Positions 40,907 to 48,507 of a stretch of DNA of 64,000 nucleotides are shown here, piece by piece. The stretch comes from Azospirillum rugosum. GTDB taxonomy: Bacteria; Pseudomonadota; Alphaproteobacteria; Azospirillales; Azospirillaceae. Each line of letters starts with the position of its first letter. Position 1 is the stretch's first letter. The stretch lies in NCBI RefSeq assembly GCF_017876155.1, contig NZ_JAGINP010000013.1, positions 158,213 through 222,212 on the forward strand, in the 5' to 3' direction. The translations under genes and the position numbers were made by a program. The notes beneath the pieces are model-generated. The model was not told where the DNA came from, did not search any database, and saw only the letters and a program-made list of their open reading frames with translations.

Positions 40907-43534
40907 TTGTTGCGCGCGATCACCTTCCTGAAGAGCGTTGACGCCCGTCTGGTGCTTCCCGCGGCGGCGGTCGCGGTCGCCATCGCGGCGCTGTGGTGGA
41001 CCCTGCTCGACCGCATCGACCGGGAGGAGCGCTTCCTCGACCAGACCACGCGGCAGCACACCGCCGTCCTCGCCCAGCTGGTGGAGGAGCAGGCGGTCGC
41101 CACCTTCCGGCGCCTGGACGACGTGCTGGTCGACATCGCCGACCAGTTCGAGAAGAACGACCCGCTGCGCATCCCCGCCCGGCGCTACGCCGAGGAACAG
41201 CTGGCCGCCTCCATCCGCGTCTATGACGAGGCCGGGCGCCTGACCCTGGCGGTGGGCCGGGCCAACACCCGCGATCTGCTGGTCGAACACGACGAGTTCC
41301 GCCTGCACAGGGAAGGCGGCCACACCAAGGGCGTGCGCAAGGGCTTCGTCATCGGCGCCCCGTTCGTCAGCCCGGGCACCCGCGAGGTGTTCATCCCGGT
41401 GTCGCGCCGCATGGAAACGCCGGACGGTCGGTTCCGCGGCATCGCCGTCGCCGACGTTCCGGCGGAGGCGTTGTCGCGCTTCTACCGCGGGCTGAACCTG
41501 CCGCCGGGCAGCACGGTGGCGCTGGCCCGCGCCGATGGCCCGATCCTGGCGCGCCAGAACGGGCAGGTGGAGGTCGTCGGCCGCACCTTCGCCAACTCCT
41601 GGATCTGGCCGGAACTCGCCAAGTCGCCGATCGGCAACGCCCGCGCCGTCAGCCCGGTGGACGGGGTGGAGCGCATCACCGCCTACCGCCTGTCCTCCCA
41701 CTATCCGGTGATCACCATCGTCGGGGAATCGGTCGACACGATCTTCGGCCCCTGGCGCCAGAACCGCGTGCTGTCCATCGCCTGGGCCGGGACGACGACC
41801 CTGGTGATCCTGCTGTTCACCACCGCCTTCCTGGTGGAACTCGCCCGCCGCCGCAGCGGCGACCGGGAGTTGCGCATCCGCAACCGCGCCATGGCCTGGA
41901 GCGGCGACGGCATCCTGGTCGCCGACGCGACCCGGCCCGGAACCCCGGTGGTCTACGCCAATCCGTCCTTCGAGCGGCTGATGGACCTGGAGCCGGGCGG
42001 CGCGCTCGGCCGGCGCGTGCTGGGCATCCTGGAGGGGCCGATCGGCGACCCGTCGATCATCCAGCCTCTGCGCGAGGGCATCGCCGCGGCGGAGGACACG
42101 CGGGTTGAATTCCGTCACTCCGGCGCGTCCGGCGAGGCCTCCAGTCCTGGCTCCGGCCCCGACCCCGGTGCGGTGTGGCTGGAGCTGCGCGCCTCGCCCG
42201 TGCGCGACGATGCCGGGCGGCTGGTCAGCCTGATCGCCATCGTCCGCGACATCACCGAGCACAAGAACGCCCAGGCCGCCCTGGCCGAGGCGCGGCGGGA
42301 AGCGGACCGGGCCAACGTCGCCAAGTCCAAGTTCCTGGCCGCCGCCAGCCACGACCTGCGCCAGCCGGTGCAGTCCCTGCTGCTGCTGATGGAGGTGCTG
42401 TCGGCCCGCACCAGCGACGCCCCGACGCGCAAGGTGCTGGGCACCATGGACCGCGCGCTGAACGCGCTGAAGATGCTGCTCGACGGGCTGCTGGACGTCT
42501 CGCGGCTGGAGGCCGGGGCGGTGGAGCCCAACCGCACCGTCTTCCCGGTGGCGGAGCTGATGGACCGCATCGCCGCCAACAGCCGTCCGGTGGCGGTGCG
42601 CAAGGGGCTGGTCCTGCACATCATGCCCTGCTCCGCCCATGTGGACAGCGACCCGATGCTGCTGGGCCGCATCCTCCAGAACCTCGTGGAGAACGCGCTG
42701 CGCTACACCGCGAAGGGGAGCATCCTGGTCGGGTGCCGACGCCACGGCGCGGTGCTGCGGATCGAGGTGTGGGACACCGGCATCGGCATTCCCGCCGACC
42801 GGCAGGACGACATCTTCCAGGAGTTCGTGCAGGTCGGCAACGCCAGCCGCGACCGCGACCAGGGCCTGGGCCTCGGGCTGGCCGTGGTGCGCCGCATGGC
42901 CGGCATCCTCGGCCACCGGATCACGCTGCGCTCCGAACCGGGGAAGGGGTCGGTCTTCCGCGTGGAGGTGCCGCTGGTCGCGGTGGCGCCGGCCCCGGCC
43001 CCGGCGCCTGCGGCCGAACCGCCGAACGAACCGCTGCCGGACCGGCTCGGCTGTCCCTCCGCCGAGCCGCCCCCGCCCTCGCCCCCGCCCTCGCCTCCGC
43101 CCTCGCCCCCGCCCTCGCCGGCATCCCCGAAGCGGACGGGACCGCGCATCCTGGTGGTGGAGGACGACCCGATCGTCCGCGAAGGCTTCCGCATGATGAT
43201 GATGCAGTGGGGCCATGACGTGGTCGCCGCCGAAACCTGCGCGGAGGCGCTGGCCCTGGTGGAGAGTGCGGGCGCCCCGGACGTCATCGTCACCGACTAC
43301 CGCCTGGACGGCGGCTGCACGGGAACGGAGATCATCCGCGACGTTCGCCGCGCGGTCAGGCGGTCCGTCCCCGGCATCCTGGTGACCGGCGACACCGCGC
43401 CGGAGCGGCTGGCCGAGGCCGAGGCCGGCAATTTCCGCGTCCTGCACAAGCCGGTGATGGCCGGCGACCTGCAACGCGCCGTCGCCGACGCGCTGGCCGG
43501 CGCCGGGGCGGAGTTGCCCGCCCTGGCCGGGTGA
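40907..43534 (+). CDS. Hybrid sensor histidine kinase with extracytoplasmic sensor, PAS and receiver domains
   Basis: About 875 residues. A membrane helix near 15-35 and another near 290-308 bracket a periplasmic double-Cache (PDC)-like sensor. A PAS domain follows (~330-450), then HisKA with KFLAAASHDLRQPVQSLLLL, HATPase motifs NLVENALRY and DTGIGIP, a Pro-Ser repeat linker, and a receiver with ILVVEDDPIV, VTDYRLDGG and LHKPVMAGDL. The HDLRQP kinase type often works with LuxR-type regulators; none is adjacent. The start is uncertain: I use TTG 40907 after GGGGACGGG, and no ATG/GTG is convincing. Confidence 0.85.
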   Translation: MLRAITFLKSVDARLVLPAAAVAVAIAALWWTLLDRIDREERFLDQTTRQHTAVLAQLVEEQAVATFRRLDDVLVDIADQFEKNDPLRIPARRYAEEQLAASIRVYDEAGRLTLAVGRANTRDLLVEHDEFRLHREGGHTKGVRKGFVIGAPFVSPGTREVFIPVSRRMETPDGRFRGIAVADVPAEALSRFYRGLNLPPGSTVALARADGPILARQNGQVEVVGRTFANSWIWPELAKSPIGNARAVSPVDGVERITAYRLSSHYPVITIVGESVDTIFGPWRQNRVLSIAWAGTTTLVILLFTTAFLVELARRRSGDRELRIRNRAMAWSGDGILVADATRPGTPVVYANPSFERLMDLEPGGALGRRVLGILEGPIGDPSIIQPLREGIAAAEDTRVEFRHSGASGEASSPGSGPDPGAVWLELRASPVRDDAGRLVSLIAIVRDITEHKNAQAALAEARREADRANVAKSKFLAAASHDLRQPVQSLLLLMEVLSARTSDAPTRKVLGTMDRALNALKMLLDGLLDVSRLEAGAVEPNRTVFPVAELMDRIAANSRPVAVRKGLVLHIMPCSAHVDSDPMLLGRILQNLVENALRYTAKGSILVGCRRHGAVLRIEVWDTGIGIPADRQDDIFQEFVQVGNASRDRDQGLGLGLAVVRRMAGILGHRITLRSEPGKGSVFRVEVPLVAVAPAPAPAPAAEPPNEPLPDRLGCPSAEPPPPSPPPSPPPSPPPSPASPKRTGPRILVVEDDPIVREGFRMMMMQWGHDVVAAETCAEALALVESAGAPDVIVTDYRLDGGCTGTEIIRDVRRAVRRSVPGILVTGDTAPERLAEAEAGNFRVLHKPVMAGDLQRAVADALAGAGAELPALAG
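43074..43127 (+). repeat. In-frame 12-nt tandem repeats encoding a Pro-Ser linker
   Basis: Units of the type CCGCCCTCGCCC recur about four times and encode PPSP steps between the kinase and receiver domains. The length is likely variable between strains through slippage; all units are multiples of three. Confidence 0.75.
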
Positions 43535-43703
43535 CCGTGCAAGGGGGCCCGTGCGCCATGCGCCGGGCGACCGTCAGCCCTTCCGGTTTGCCCATGCGGT
43601 TTCGACGTTGTGTCGCCCCGACCCGTTTGATTGTGTGCGCCCCCCGCCGCATTTGATGACCGTTCTGTTACGGTATCGTTGCTGAAAGAGGAGGCCACAC
43701 ACC

Positions 43704-44825
43704 ATGAAGCGCGCAACGCGGGCGACGGCCCTCGCCCTGATGTGCCTGGGCGCGAGCCTCGGGGCCGGCTTGGGGGCCATGCCCGCGCGGGCCGACATCG
43801 CCGTCGCGCTCGCCGGCCCGTTGAGCGGGTCCGCCTCCATCTACGGCCGTCAGGCGCGTTCGGGCGCCGAGGCCGCGGTGGCCGACATCAACGCGCACGG
43901 CGGCCTTCTCGGGCAGAGGCTGGTCCTGACCGTCGCCGACGACGCCTGCGACGAGCGGCAGGCGGTGGAGGTGGCGAACCGGTTGGTCGCGCAGAAGGTG
44001 GCGGTGGTGATCGGTCCTGTCTGCTCCGGCGCGGCCATTGCCGCTTCCACCGTCTACGCGCAGGCGGGGATCCCGATGATCTCGCCGACCGCGACCGCCC
44101 CGCAGTTGACGGAACGCGGCCTGCGCACCGTCTTCCGCGTCTGCGGCCGCGACGACCAGCAGGGGGAGGTCGCCGCCGCGCTGATCGCCGACCGCTTCCG
44201 GGACCGGACCATCGCCATCGTCCACGACCGGCAGCCCTACGGGCAGGGCCTCGCCGAGGACGTGAAGCGCCGCCTGAACGCCGCCGGCATCAAGGAAACC
44301 CTGTTCACCACCGCCAGCGGGGACGAGGAGCAGGCCGCTCTGGTGGCGTCGCTGAAGGCGCAGGGCGTGCAGGTGCTCTACTACGGCGGCTACGACCAGG
44401 AACTGGGGCTGATCGCCCGCCAGATGGCGGAACAGCGCTTTCACCCGCAGATCATCGGTGCCGACGGCATCCAGCCGCAAACCTTCTGGAACATCGCCGG
44501 GGCGGCGGCGGAGGGCACTCTCTTCACCTTCCCGCCCGACCCGCAGACCAACCCCGCCGCCAAGCCGGTGGTCGAGTCGATGAAGGCCAAGAACCTGCGC
44601 ACCGAGGGCTTCACCCTGTTCGCCTACGCGGCGGTGCAGGCCTACGCCCAGGCGGTCGGCAAGGCCAACAGCGCCAAGCCCGACGAGGTGGTGAACGCGC
44701 TCCACGCCAACCCGGTGGAGACGGTGATCGGCACCCTGTCCTTCGACGACAAGGGCGACGTGACCAAGCCCGGCTACGTCGTCTGGGCCTGGAAGGACGG
44801 CAAGAAGGTCCAACTGGACCAGTAG
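43704..44825 (+). CDS. Branched-chain amino acid-type ABC substrate-binding protein
   Basis: 373 residues, periplasmic type-I binding protein (LivJ/LivK/Leu-Ile-Val family). Signal peptide ends MPARADIA near residue 31. Mature features: VALAGPLSGSASIYGRQARS, GGLLGQRLVLTVADDACD, VVIGPVCSGAAIAAS and a C-terminal GTLSFDDKGDV. It is an orphan: no permease or ATPase gene is nearby. It sits immediately upstream of the left repeat cluster of the replication module. The ligand could be a branched-chain amino acid, amide or other small solute. Confidence 0.93.
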   Translation: MKRATRATALALMCLGASLGAGLGAMPARADIAVALAGPLSGSASIYGRQARSGAEAAVADINAHGGLLGQRLVLTVADDACDERQAVEVANRLVAQKVAVVIGPVCSGAAIAASTVYAQAGIPMISPTATAPQLTERGLRTVFRVCGRDDQQGEVAAALIADRFRDRTIAIVHDRQPYGQGLAEDVKRRLNAAGIKETLFTTASGDEEQAALVASLKAQGVQVLYYGGYDQELGLIARQMAEQRFHPQIIGADGIQPQTFWNIAGAAAEGTLFTFPPDPQTNPAAKPVVESMKAKNLRTEGFTLFAYAAVQAYAQAVGKANSAKPDEVVNALHANPVETVIGTLSFDDKGDVTKPGYVVWAWKDGKKVQLDQ

Positions 44826-44838
44826 GAGGGTACGTCTG

Positions 44839-44956
44839 GTCGGCGATTGCCAATCCCTCACGCCCCTGGCAATCGCCGACTCCCCCCTTCACCTCACGTC
44901 CAGAACCTCAAGCTTGGCAATCGCCGACGCCCTTACGGGGGTTGGCAATCACCGGC
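44839..44956. repeat. Left iteron cluster (4 copies of a 15-bp repeat)
   Basis: Copies of GTCGGCGATTGCCAA: 44839-44853 (exact, plus orientation), 44866-44880 (one mismatch, reversed), 44914-44928 (exact, reversed) and 44942-44956 (two mismatches, reversed). The last lies 5 bases beyond the stop of repA. Confidence 0.85.
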
Positions 44957-44961
44957 AACCA

Positions 44962-45885
44962 TCACCGGCTGATCGCCTTCCGCTCCGGAATCGGCGGGGG
45001 GGAGGGGTGCAGCAGCACGCCGGTATCGGAAATCTCCACCCGCGCCGCCTCGTAGACGGCCAGCGCCAAGTCCAGCGCGACGCGGAACTCCGGCTTGAAG
45101 TGCTTCAGCTCCTTGTAGCCGCCACCGAACTGGGTGAAGAGCGCCTTCCAGGTCACCGGCACCGGGTCGCGCAGCACGTGCAGCCGGTAGGCGAGCCAGA
45201 CATAGACGTCGATCGCCATGGAACAGCCGCCGATGTGGCGGATCGCCGGCTCCCAGATCGGCACGGGGGACCGCTTCAGCGCGGCGAAGAAGGTCTCCGA
45301 CAGCTGCACCGTCTCGCGCCACAGCGTGCCCTGCCCATCGTCGTCGCGCAGACGGATGCCACCGTTGACGATGTTCTCCTTGGCGAAGCCCTCCGCCCCG
45401 TCCTTGTCCCAGAAGAAGGTCAGGCGGCACAGGTTGATGCGGGTCGCCTGCTCCTGCACCGCCTTGTAGGTGGAGCCGCCGGCCGACACGCCCATGCGGT
45501 CCAGCCAGTCGTTCATGGACCGGCCAAGCTCGATCTCGCGGCTGTTGTCCTGGATGGCGCGCGTCTGCAGGTACAGCAGGATCAGCCGCGCCTTGGCGCC
45601 ATAGGGCACGCCGACCGGCGTCAGGCTGCCGTCGCGCTTGCGCTCCTTGCCCGGCTCCACCAGCAGGGTCACGCGGCCCTGGTCGCGGCGCCACTCGGCG
45701 TCCGGCGCCAGCTTCCGGTGCGGCAGGCTGGTCAGGCAGAATCCCGAATAGGTGATGCCGAGCGCGTTGGATTCGTCCTCCAGCACCGCCGCCGCCACAT
45801 CCACCACGCTGGCGCGCTTCGGGTCCACGAGGTTCCGCGCCTCGCGCCGGCCGTGCGTCATGATGAGTTGGTGTACGTCGCCCAT
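44962..45885 (-). CDS. repA: Plasmid-type RepA replication initiator
   Basis: 307 residues. I assign it to the plasmid-encoded RepA family from the pattern SLPHRKLAPDAEWRRDQGRV, VPYGAKARLILLYLQTRAI, IELGRSMNDWLDRMGVSAG and GGSTYKAVQEQATRINLCRL, all characteristic of these initiators. They bind iterons and open the origin. ATG at 45885 has GGAGGA nine bases upstream; an in-frame GTG at 45930 is possible but has no ribosome site. It is bracketed by repeat clusters on both sides. The adjoining partition genes normally found with repA are not here. Confidence 0.85.
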   Translation of the reverse strand: MGDVHQLIMTHGRREARNLVDPKRASVVDVAAAVLEDESNALGITYSGFCLTSLPHRKLAPDAEWRRDQGRVTLLVEPGKERKRDGSLTPVGVPYGAKARLILLYLQTRAIQDNSREIELGRSMNDWLDRMGVSAGGSTYKAVQEQATRINLCRLTFFWDKDGAEGFAKENIVNGGIRLRDDDGQGTLWRETVQLSETFFAALKRSPVPIWEPAIRHIGGCSMAIDVYVWLAYRLHVLRDPVPVTWKALFTQFGGGYKELKHFKPEFRVALDLALAVYEAARVEISDTGVLLHPSPPPIPERKAISR

Positions 45886-45946
45886 CGGTCCCAATCCTCC
45901 GGTCCAGTCTTCCGGCAGTCGAACATGCACAGGCCGGAGAGTCCAT

Positions 45947-46268
45947 TTGGCGATCGCCGACGAGGCTAATTGAGACCTAATTGCCGGAGTCTATTTGCTA
46001 GGTCGGCGATTGCCAGGGGACGACTCGGGATTCCGTCGGTGATCGCCAAGGCCCGCGTCGGCGTTCGCCAAGTCTTGGTGTGGGAATCCGGGCGACTCGA
46101 CCCCTGGTCGGCGATTGCCAAGCGCTTGATCGGCCTTGCGATTCGCGACTCGGCACAAGGGGGTGGATGCGGGGGGAGTCGGCGATTGCCAAGCGTCCCC
46201 GGGGGGCGTCTTTTGGCAATCGCCGACCATTCCCGGCTCCATGCCCCCCGACGGTCGGCGATTGCCAA
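45947..46268. repeat. Right iteron cluster (8 copies plus 1 degenerate of the 15-bp repeat)
   Basis: Copies at 45947-45961, 46002-46016, 46035-46049, 46057-46071, 46107-46121, 46178-46192, 46213-46227 and 46254-46268, with a degenerate one at 46136-46149. Three (46107, 46178, 46254) match GTCGGCGATTGCCAA exactly and 46213 is exact in reverse. Spacing is irregular (22-71 bp) and both orientations occur. Confidence 0.9.
45966..45983. repeat. CTAATTG direct repeat in the AT-rich origin segment
   Basis: CTAATTG at 45966-45972 and 45977-45983, 11 bp apart (one helical turn), in the most AT-rich part of the origin region and just upstream of repA. Confidence 0.55.
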
Positions 46269-46361
46269 AGCCGGGGGGCGGCCCCGCAACCAAACGCCAG
46301 CGGGGCTGTTGATGCACCGCCGCCCGACGCAGGCGGGCCATCAGGTTGGGAGAACCGGTTC

Positions 46362-46949
46362 ATGACCGTGGACGAGTTCGGGGACGAGGTGCTGCGTCGC
46401 ATGAGCGCCCTCGATGAGGCGGCCCACCGCAAGGCGGTCGCCCTGGGGGAGGAGGCGCCATCCCTGCGCGACGGCCTTCAGGTGCCGAGTTCGCGCAAGG
46501 TGCTGCTGCCGCTGCTGGCCGGGCTGTGGGCCGCCGGCCGCGCCACGCAGTCGCCGGCCCTGTCCCGGCTGGCGCGCCAGGGCCTCTTCGCCATCGGCCT
46601 GGGGGCGATGGCCACGAAGGCGGGCAAGCGGATCGTCTGCCGCGCCCGCCCCAACCAGGGCCGCGACCCGGCGCGCTGGGGAAAGGCGGACGGCAAGCAC
46701 GCCTCCTTCCCCTCGGGCCACGCGACCACGACAGCGGCGGTCGCCACCGTGGTCGCCCTGAACCGTGGCCTGTCGCCCGTCACCGTCGCGGGGGTCGGCT
46801 TCGCCGCCGCCGTCGGCTGGTCGAGCCTGGCGACGGAGCGTCATTGGGCCACCGACCTGCTGGCCGGATCGGTCACCGGCATCGTCGCCGGCGTGGTCGC
46901 CGACGCCATGGACGAGTGGGTGGAGGAGCGGACCGGTCGGGAAGCGTAG
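46362..46949 (+). CDS. PAP2 superfamily phosphatase
   Basis: 195 residues. The three acid-phosphatase motifs are present: KRIVCRARPNQGR (K-x6-RP), FPSGHATTT with catalytic His, and SLATERHWATDLLAG (nucleophile His). Two or three membrane segments and a C-terminal helix are seen. Likely a lipid phosphatase, acting on undecaprenyl diphosphate, phosphatidate or a similar substrate at the membrane. ATG at 46362 with GGGAG. It reads away from the origin region. Confidence 0.88.
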   Translation: MTVDEFGDEVLRRMSALDEAAHRKAVALGEEAPSLRDGLQVPSSRKVLLPLLAGLWAAGRATQSPALSRLARQGLFAIGLGAMATKAGKRIVCRARPNQGRDPARWGKADGKHASFPSGHATTTAAVATVVALNRGLSPVTVAGVGFAAAVGWSSLATERHWATDLLAGSVTGIVAGVVADAMDEWVEERTGREA

Positions 46950-46951
46950 CT

Positions 46952-47227
46952 TTACGGCCGGTCGAGCTTGCCGATCGCCTCGCGCAGGATGGCGACCTTC
47001 GGGGCGAAGCGGCCGGCCGGGTCGCCGTCCTCGATGAAGCCGATCATGATGCCGAGCGCGTGGGCCACCTTCGGCGCCAAGTCACGCACGGGGTGCGTCC
47101 GCACGCGCTCCGCAAGCCGGTCGAGGTCCGGCTGGTAGGGCCGGCCCTCGAAGCCGTCGGCGGCGATCGCCTCGAACCGGTTGGCGTGTTCGATGACGAG
47201 CGCCGGGTCGGCGGCGGGCGCCGTCAT
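46952..47227 (-). CDS. Small hypothetical protein in the moeB-dsrE operon
   Basis: 91 residues, helical and acidic, with no Cys or membrane segment (GRPYQPDLDRLAERVRTH, HALGIMIGFIEDG). The ATG at 47227 overlaps the DsrE-family stop (ATGA), so it is translated with it. Family not recognised. Convergent with the PAP2 gene, two bases between stops. Confidence 0.7.
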   Translation of the reverse strand: MTAPAADPALVIEHANRFEAIAADGFEGRPYQPDLDRLAERVRTHPVRDLAPKVAHALGIMIGFIEDGDPAGRFAPKVAILREAIGKLDRP

Positions 47228-47661
47228 ACGAAGACGATGGCGCCGGTCTTCGGCGCGTCGTTCAGGAAGGTGACCACGCCGCCGGTCTTCACCGGCACGT
47301 CCGGACGCAGAGCCACGCCGGGCGGCAGGCCCAGCGCGCGCAGCCCCATCTCGCAGGCCATCACGGTGACGTTCAGCATCACGCAGGCGCCCAGCAGCTC
47401 CTCGAAGCCGGCGACGCCGTTGGCGGTGAACCAGCCGTCGCGCTCCGCCGGGCTGCGGCCGTCGTCGGCGGCGTCCAGCCCGTGCCAGCCGGGCACCCCC
47501 GGCTCCGTCTCGTCCAGCAGGGCGGCGAGCGCGCGGCCGGTGAAGAACAGGGTGACCTTGCGGTTGGTCGCCGCCGCCGCGCTGGCCATCACCAGGGCGT
47601 AGTGCACCCGGTCGAAGCCGCCGGCGAACAGCACGATGGACAGGCTTTCAGGGCCCTGCAT
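47224..47661 (-). CDS. DsrE/DsrF-like sulfur-relay-type protein
   Basis: 145 residues with the DsrE/PrmC-like alpha/beta fold: SIVLFAGGFDRVHYALVMAS at the N-terminus, VTLFFTGRALAALLD, and a pair of Cys (LGACVMLNVTVMACEMGLRA) where DsrE proteins carry their persulfide Cys. Sits 11 bp downstream of moeB. Coupling to a ThiF/MoeB-type adenylyltransferase supports a sulfur-transfer role, inferred from context. Confidence 0.82.
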   Translation of the reverse strand: MQGPESLSIVLFAGGFDRVHYALVMASAAAATNRKVTLFFTGRALAALLDETEPGVPGWHGLDAADDGRSPAERDGWFTANGVAGFEELLGACVMLNVTVMACEMGLRALGLPPGVALRPDVPVKTGGVVTFLNDAPKTGAIVFV

Positions 47662-47672
47662 GGCAAATCCAC

Positions 47673-48461
47673 TCAGTGGGCGGAGAGGTCGTGGATGGTC
47701 GGGTGGGCGCCGCAGAGCGGGCATTCCGGGTCGCGCTTGACGGCGATGCGCTGGTAGGACCCGTAGAGGGTGTCCATCATCAGCAGGCTGCCCGACAGGC
47801 TTTCCCCGATGCCCAGGATTTCCTTCAGCACCTCGGTCGCCTGGAGCGAGCCGACGAAGCCGCCGAGCGCGCCCAGCACGCCGCCTTCCGAACAGGAGGG
47901 CACCAGCCCGGGCGGCGGCGGTTCCCGGAAGATGCAGCGGTAGCAGGGGTGCGGGTCGCCGAGATGGGCCTTGAAGGTGGAGACCTGCCCGTCGAAGCGC
48001 AGGATCGCCGCCGACACCAGGGTCTTGCCGGCCAGGTAGCAGGCGTCGTTCAGCAGGAAGCGGGTGGCGAAGTTGTCCGACCCGTCGGCCACGATGTCGT
48101 AGCGGCCGATCAGGTCGAGCGCGTTGTCCTTGGTCAGGCGGGCCTTGTGGGTCTCCACCGTCACGTCGGGGTTCAGCGCGCGGATGCGGGCGGCGGCGCT
48201 CTCCACCTTGGGAAGGCCGAGCGTCGATTCGTCGTGGATGACCTGGCGCTGGAGGTTCGACAGGTCCACCGTGTCGTCGTCGACGACGCCGATGGTGCCG
48301 ACTCCGGCGGCCGCGAGGTAGAGCAGGAGCGGGGCGCCGAGGCCGCCCGCGCCGACGACGAGGACCCGCGCGCGCAGCAGCGCCGCCTGTCCGATGCCAC
48401 CGACCTCCGGCAGGATGATGTGACGGGAGTAGCGGTGGAGCTGGGTGTCCGTGAAGTCCAT
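47673..48461 (-). CDS. moeB: MoeB/ThiF-family adenylyltransferase
   Basis: 262 residues. ATP-binding Rossmann motif VLVVGAGGLGAPLLLYLAAAG, the R-finger segment NLQRQVIHDESTLG and two zinc-binding CxxC pairs (CYRCIF and CPLCGAHPT). It activates a C-terminal Gly-Gly carrier (MoaD or ThiS) by adenylation for molybdopterin or thiamine synthesis. MoeB and ThiF cannot be told apart by eye; the symbol reflects the family's usual annotation. A sulfite-oxidase-like enzyme at 25.7 kb shows the cell makes molybdopterin. First gene of the operon with the DsrE-like gene. Confidence 0.88.
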   Translation of the reverse strand: MDFTDTQLHRYSRHIILPEVGGIGQAALLRARVLVVGAGGLGAPLLLYLAAAGVGTIGVVDDDTVDLSNLQRQVIHDESTLGLPKVESAAARIRALNPDVTVETHKARLTKDNALDLIGRYDIVADGSDNFATRFLLNDACYLAGKTLVSAAILRFDGQVSTFKAHLGDPHPCYRCIFREPPPPGLVPSCSEGGVLGALGGFVGSLQATEVLKEILGIGESLSGSLLMMDTLYGSYQRIAVKRDPECPLCGAHPTIHDLSAH

Positions 48462-48507
48462 GGGCGCAGAATAGCGCGGAGCCCCCCACCCAGCGCAAGA
48501 GGCCGGG

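Larger units (their letters stand above)
45886..46361. other. Putative iteron-controlled replication origin (oriV)
   Basis: A 476 bp non-coding stretch upstream of repA with nine repeat copies, nine GANTC sites between 45939 and 46180, and an AT-rich segment at 45965-46000. The combination of initiator gene, iterons, AT-rich opening site and methylation sites is what an origin should have. No clear DnaA box was seen. Confidence 0.7.

Noticed and set aside
40853..43474. 873-residue minus-strand frame opposite the hybrid kinase
   Set aside because: Composition typical of antisense shadow, and the plus frame contains kinase and receiver motifs.
43704..44825. Assigning the LivK-type gene to the replication module
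   Set aside because: It has an ordinary signal peptide and binding-protein fold; proximity to repA is probably incidental.
44839..46268. CRISPR array interpretation of the 15-bp repeats
   Set aside because: Repeats are too short, irregularly spaced and in both orientations, and there are no cas genes.
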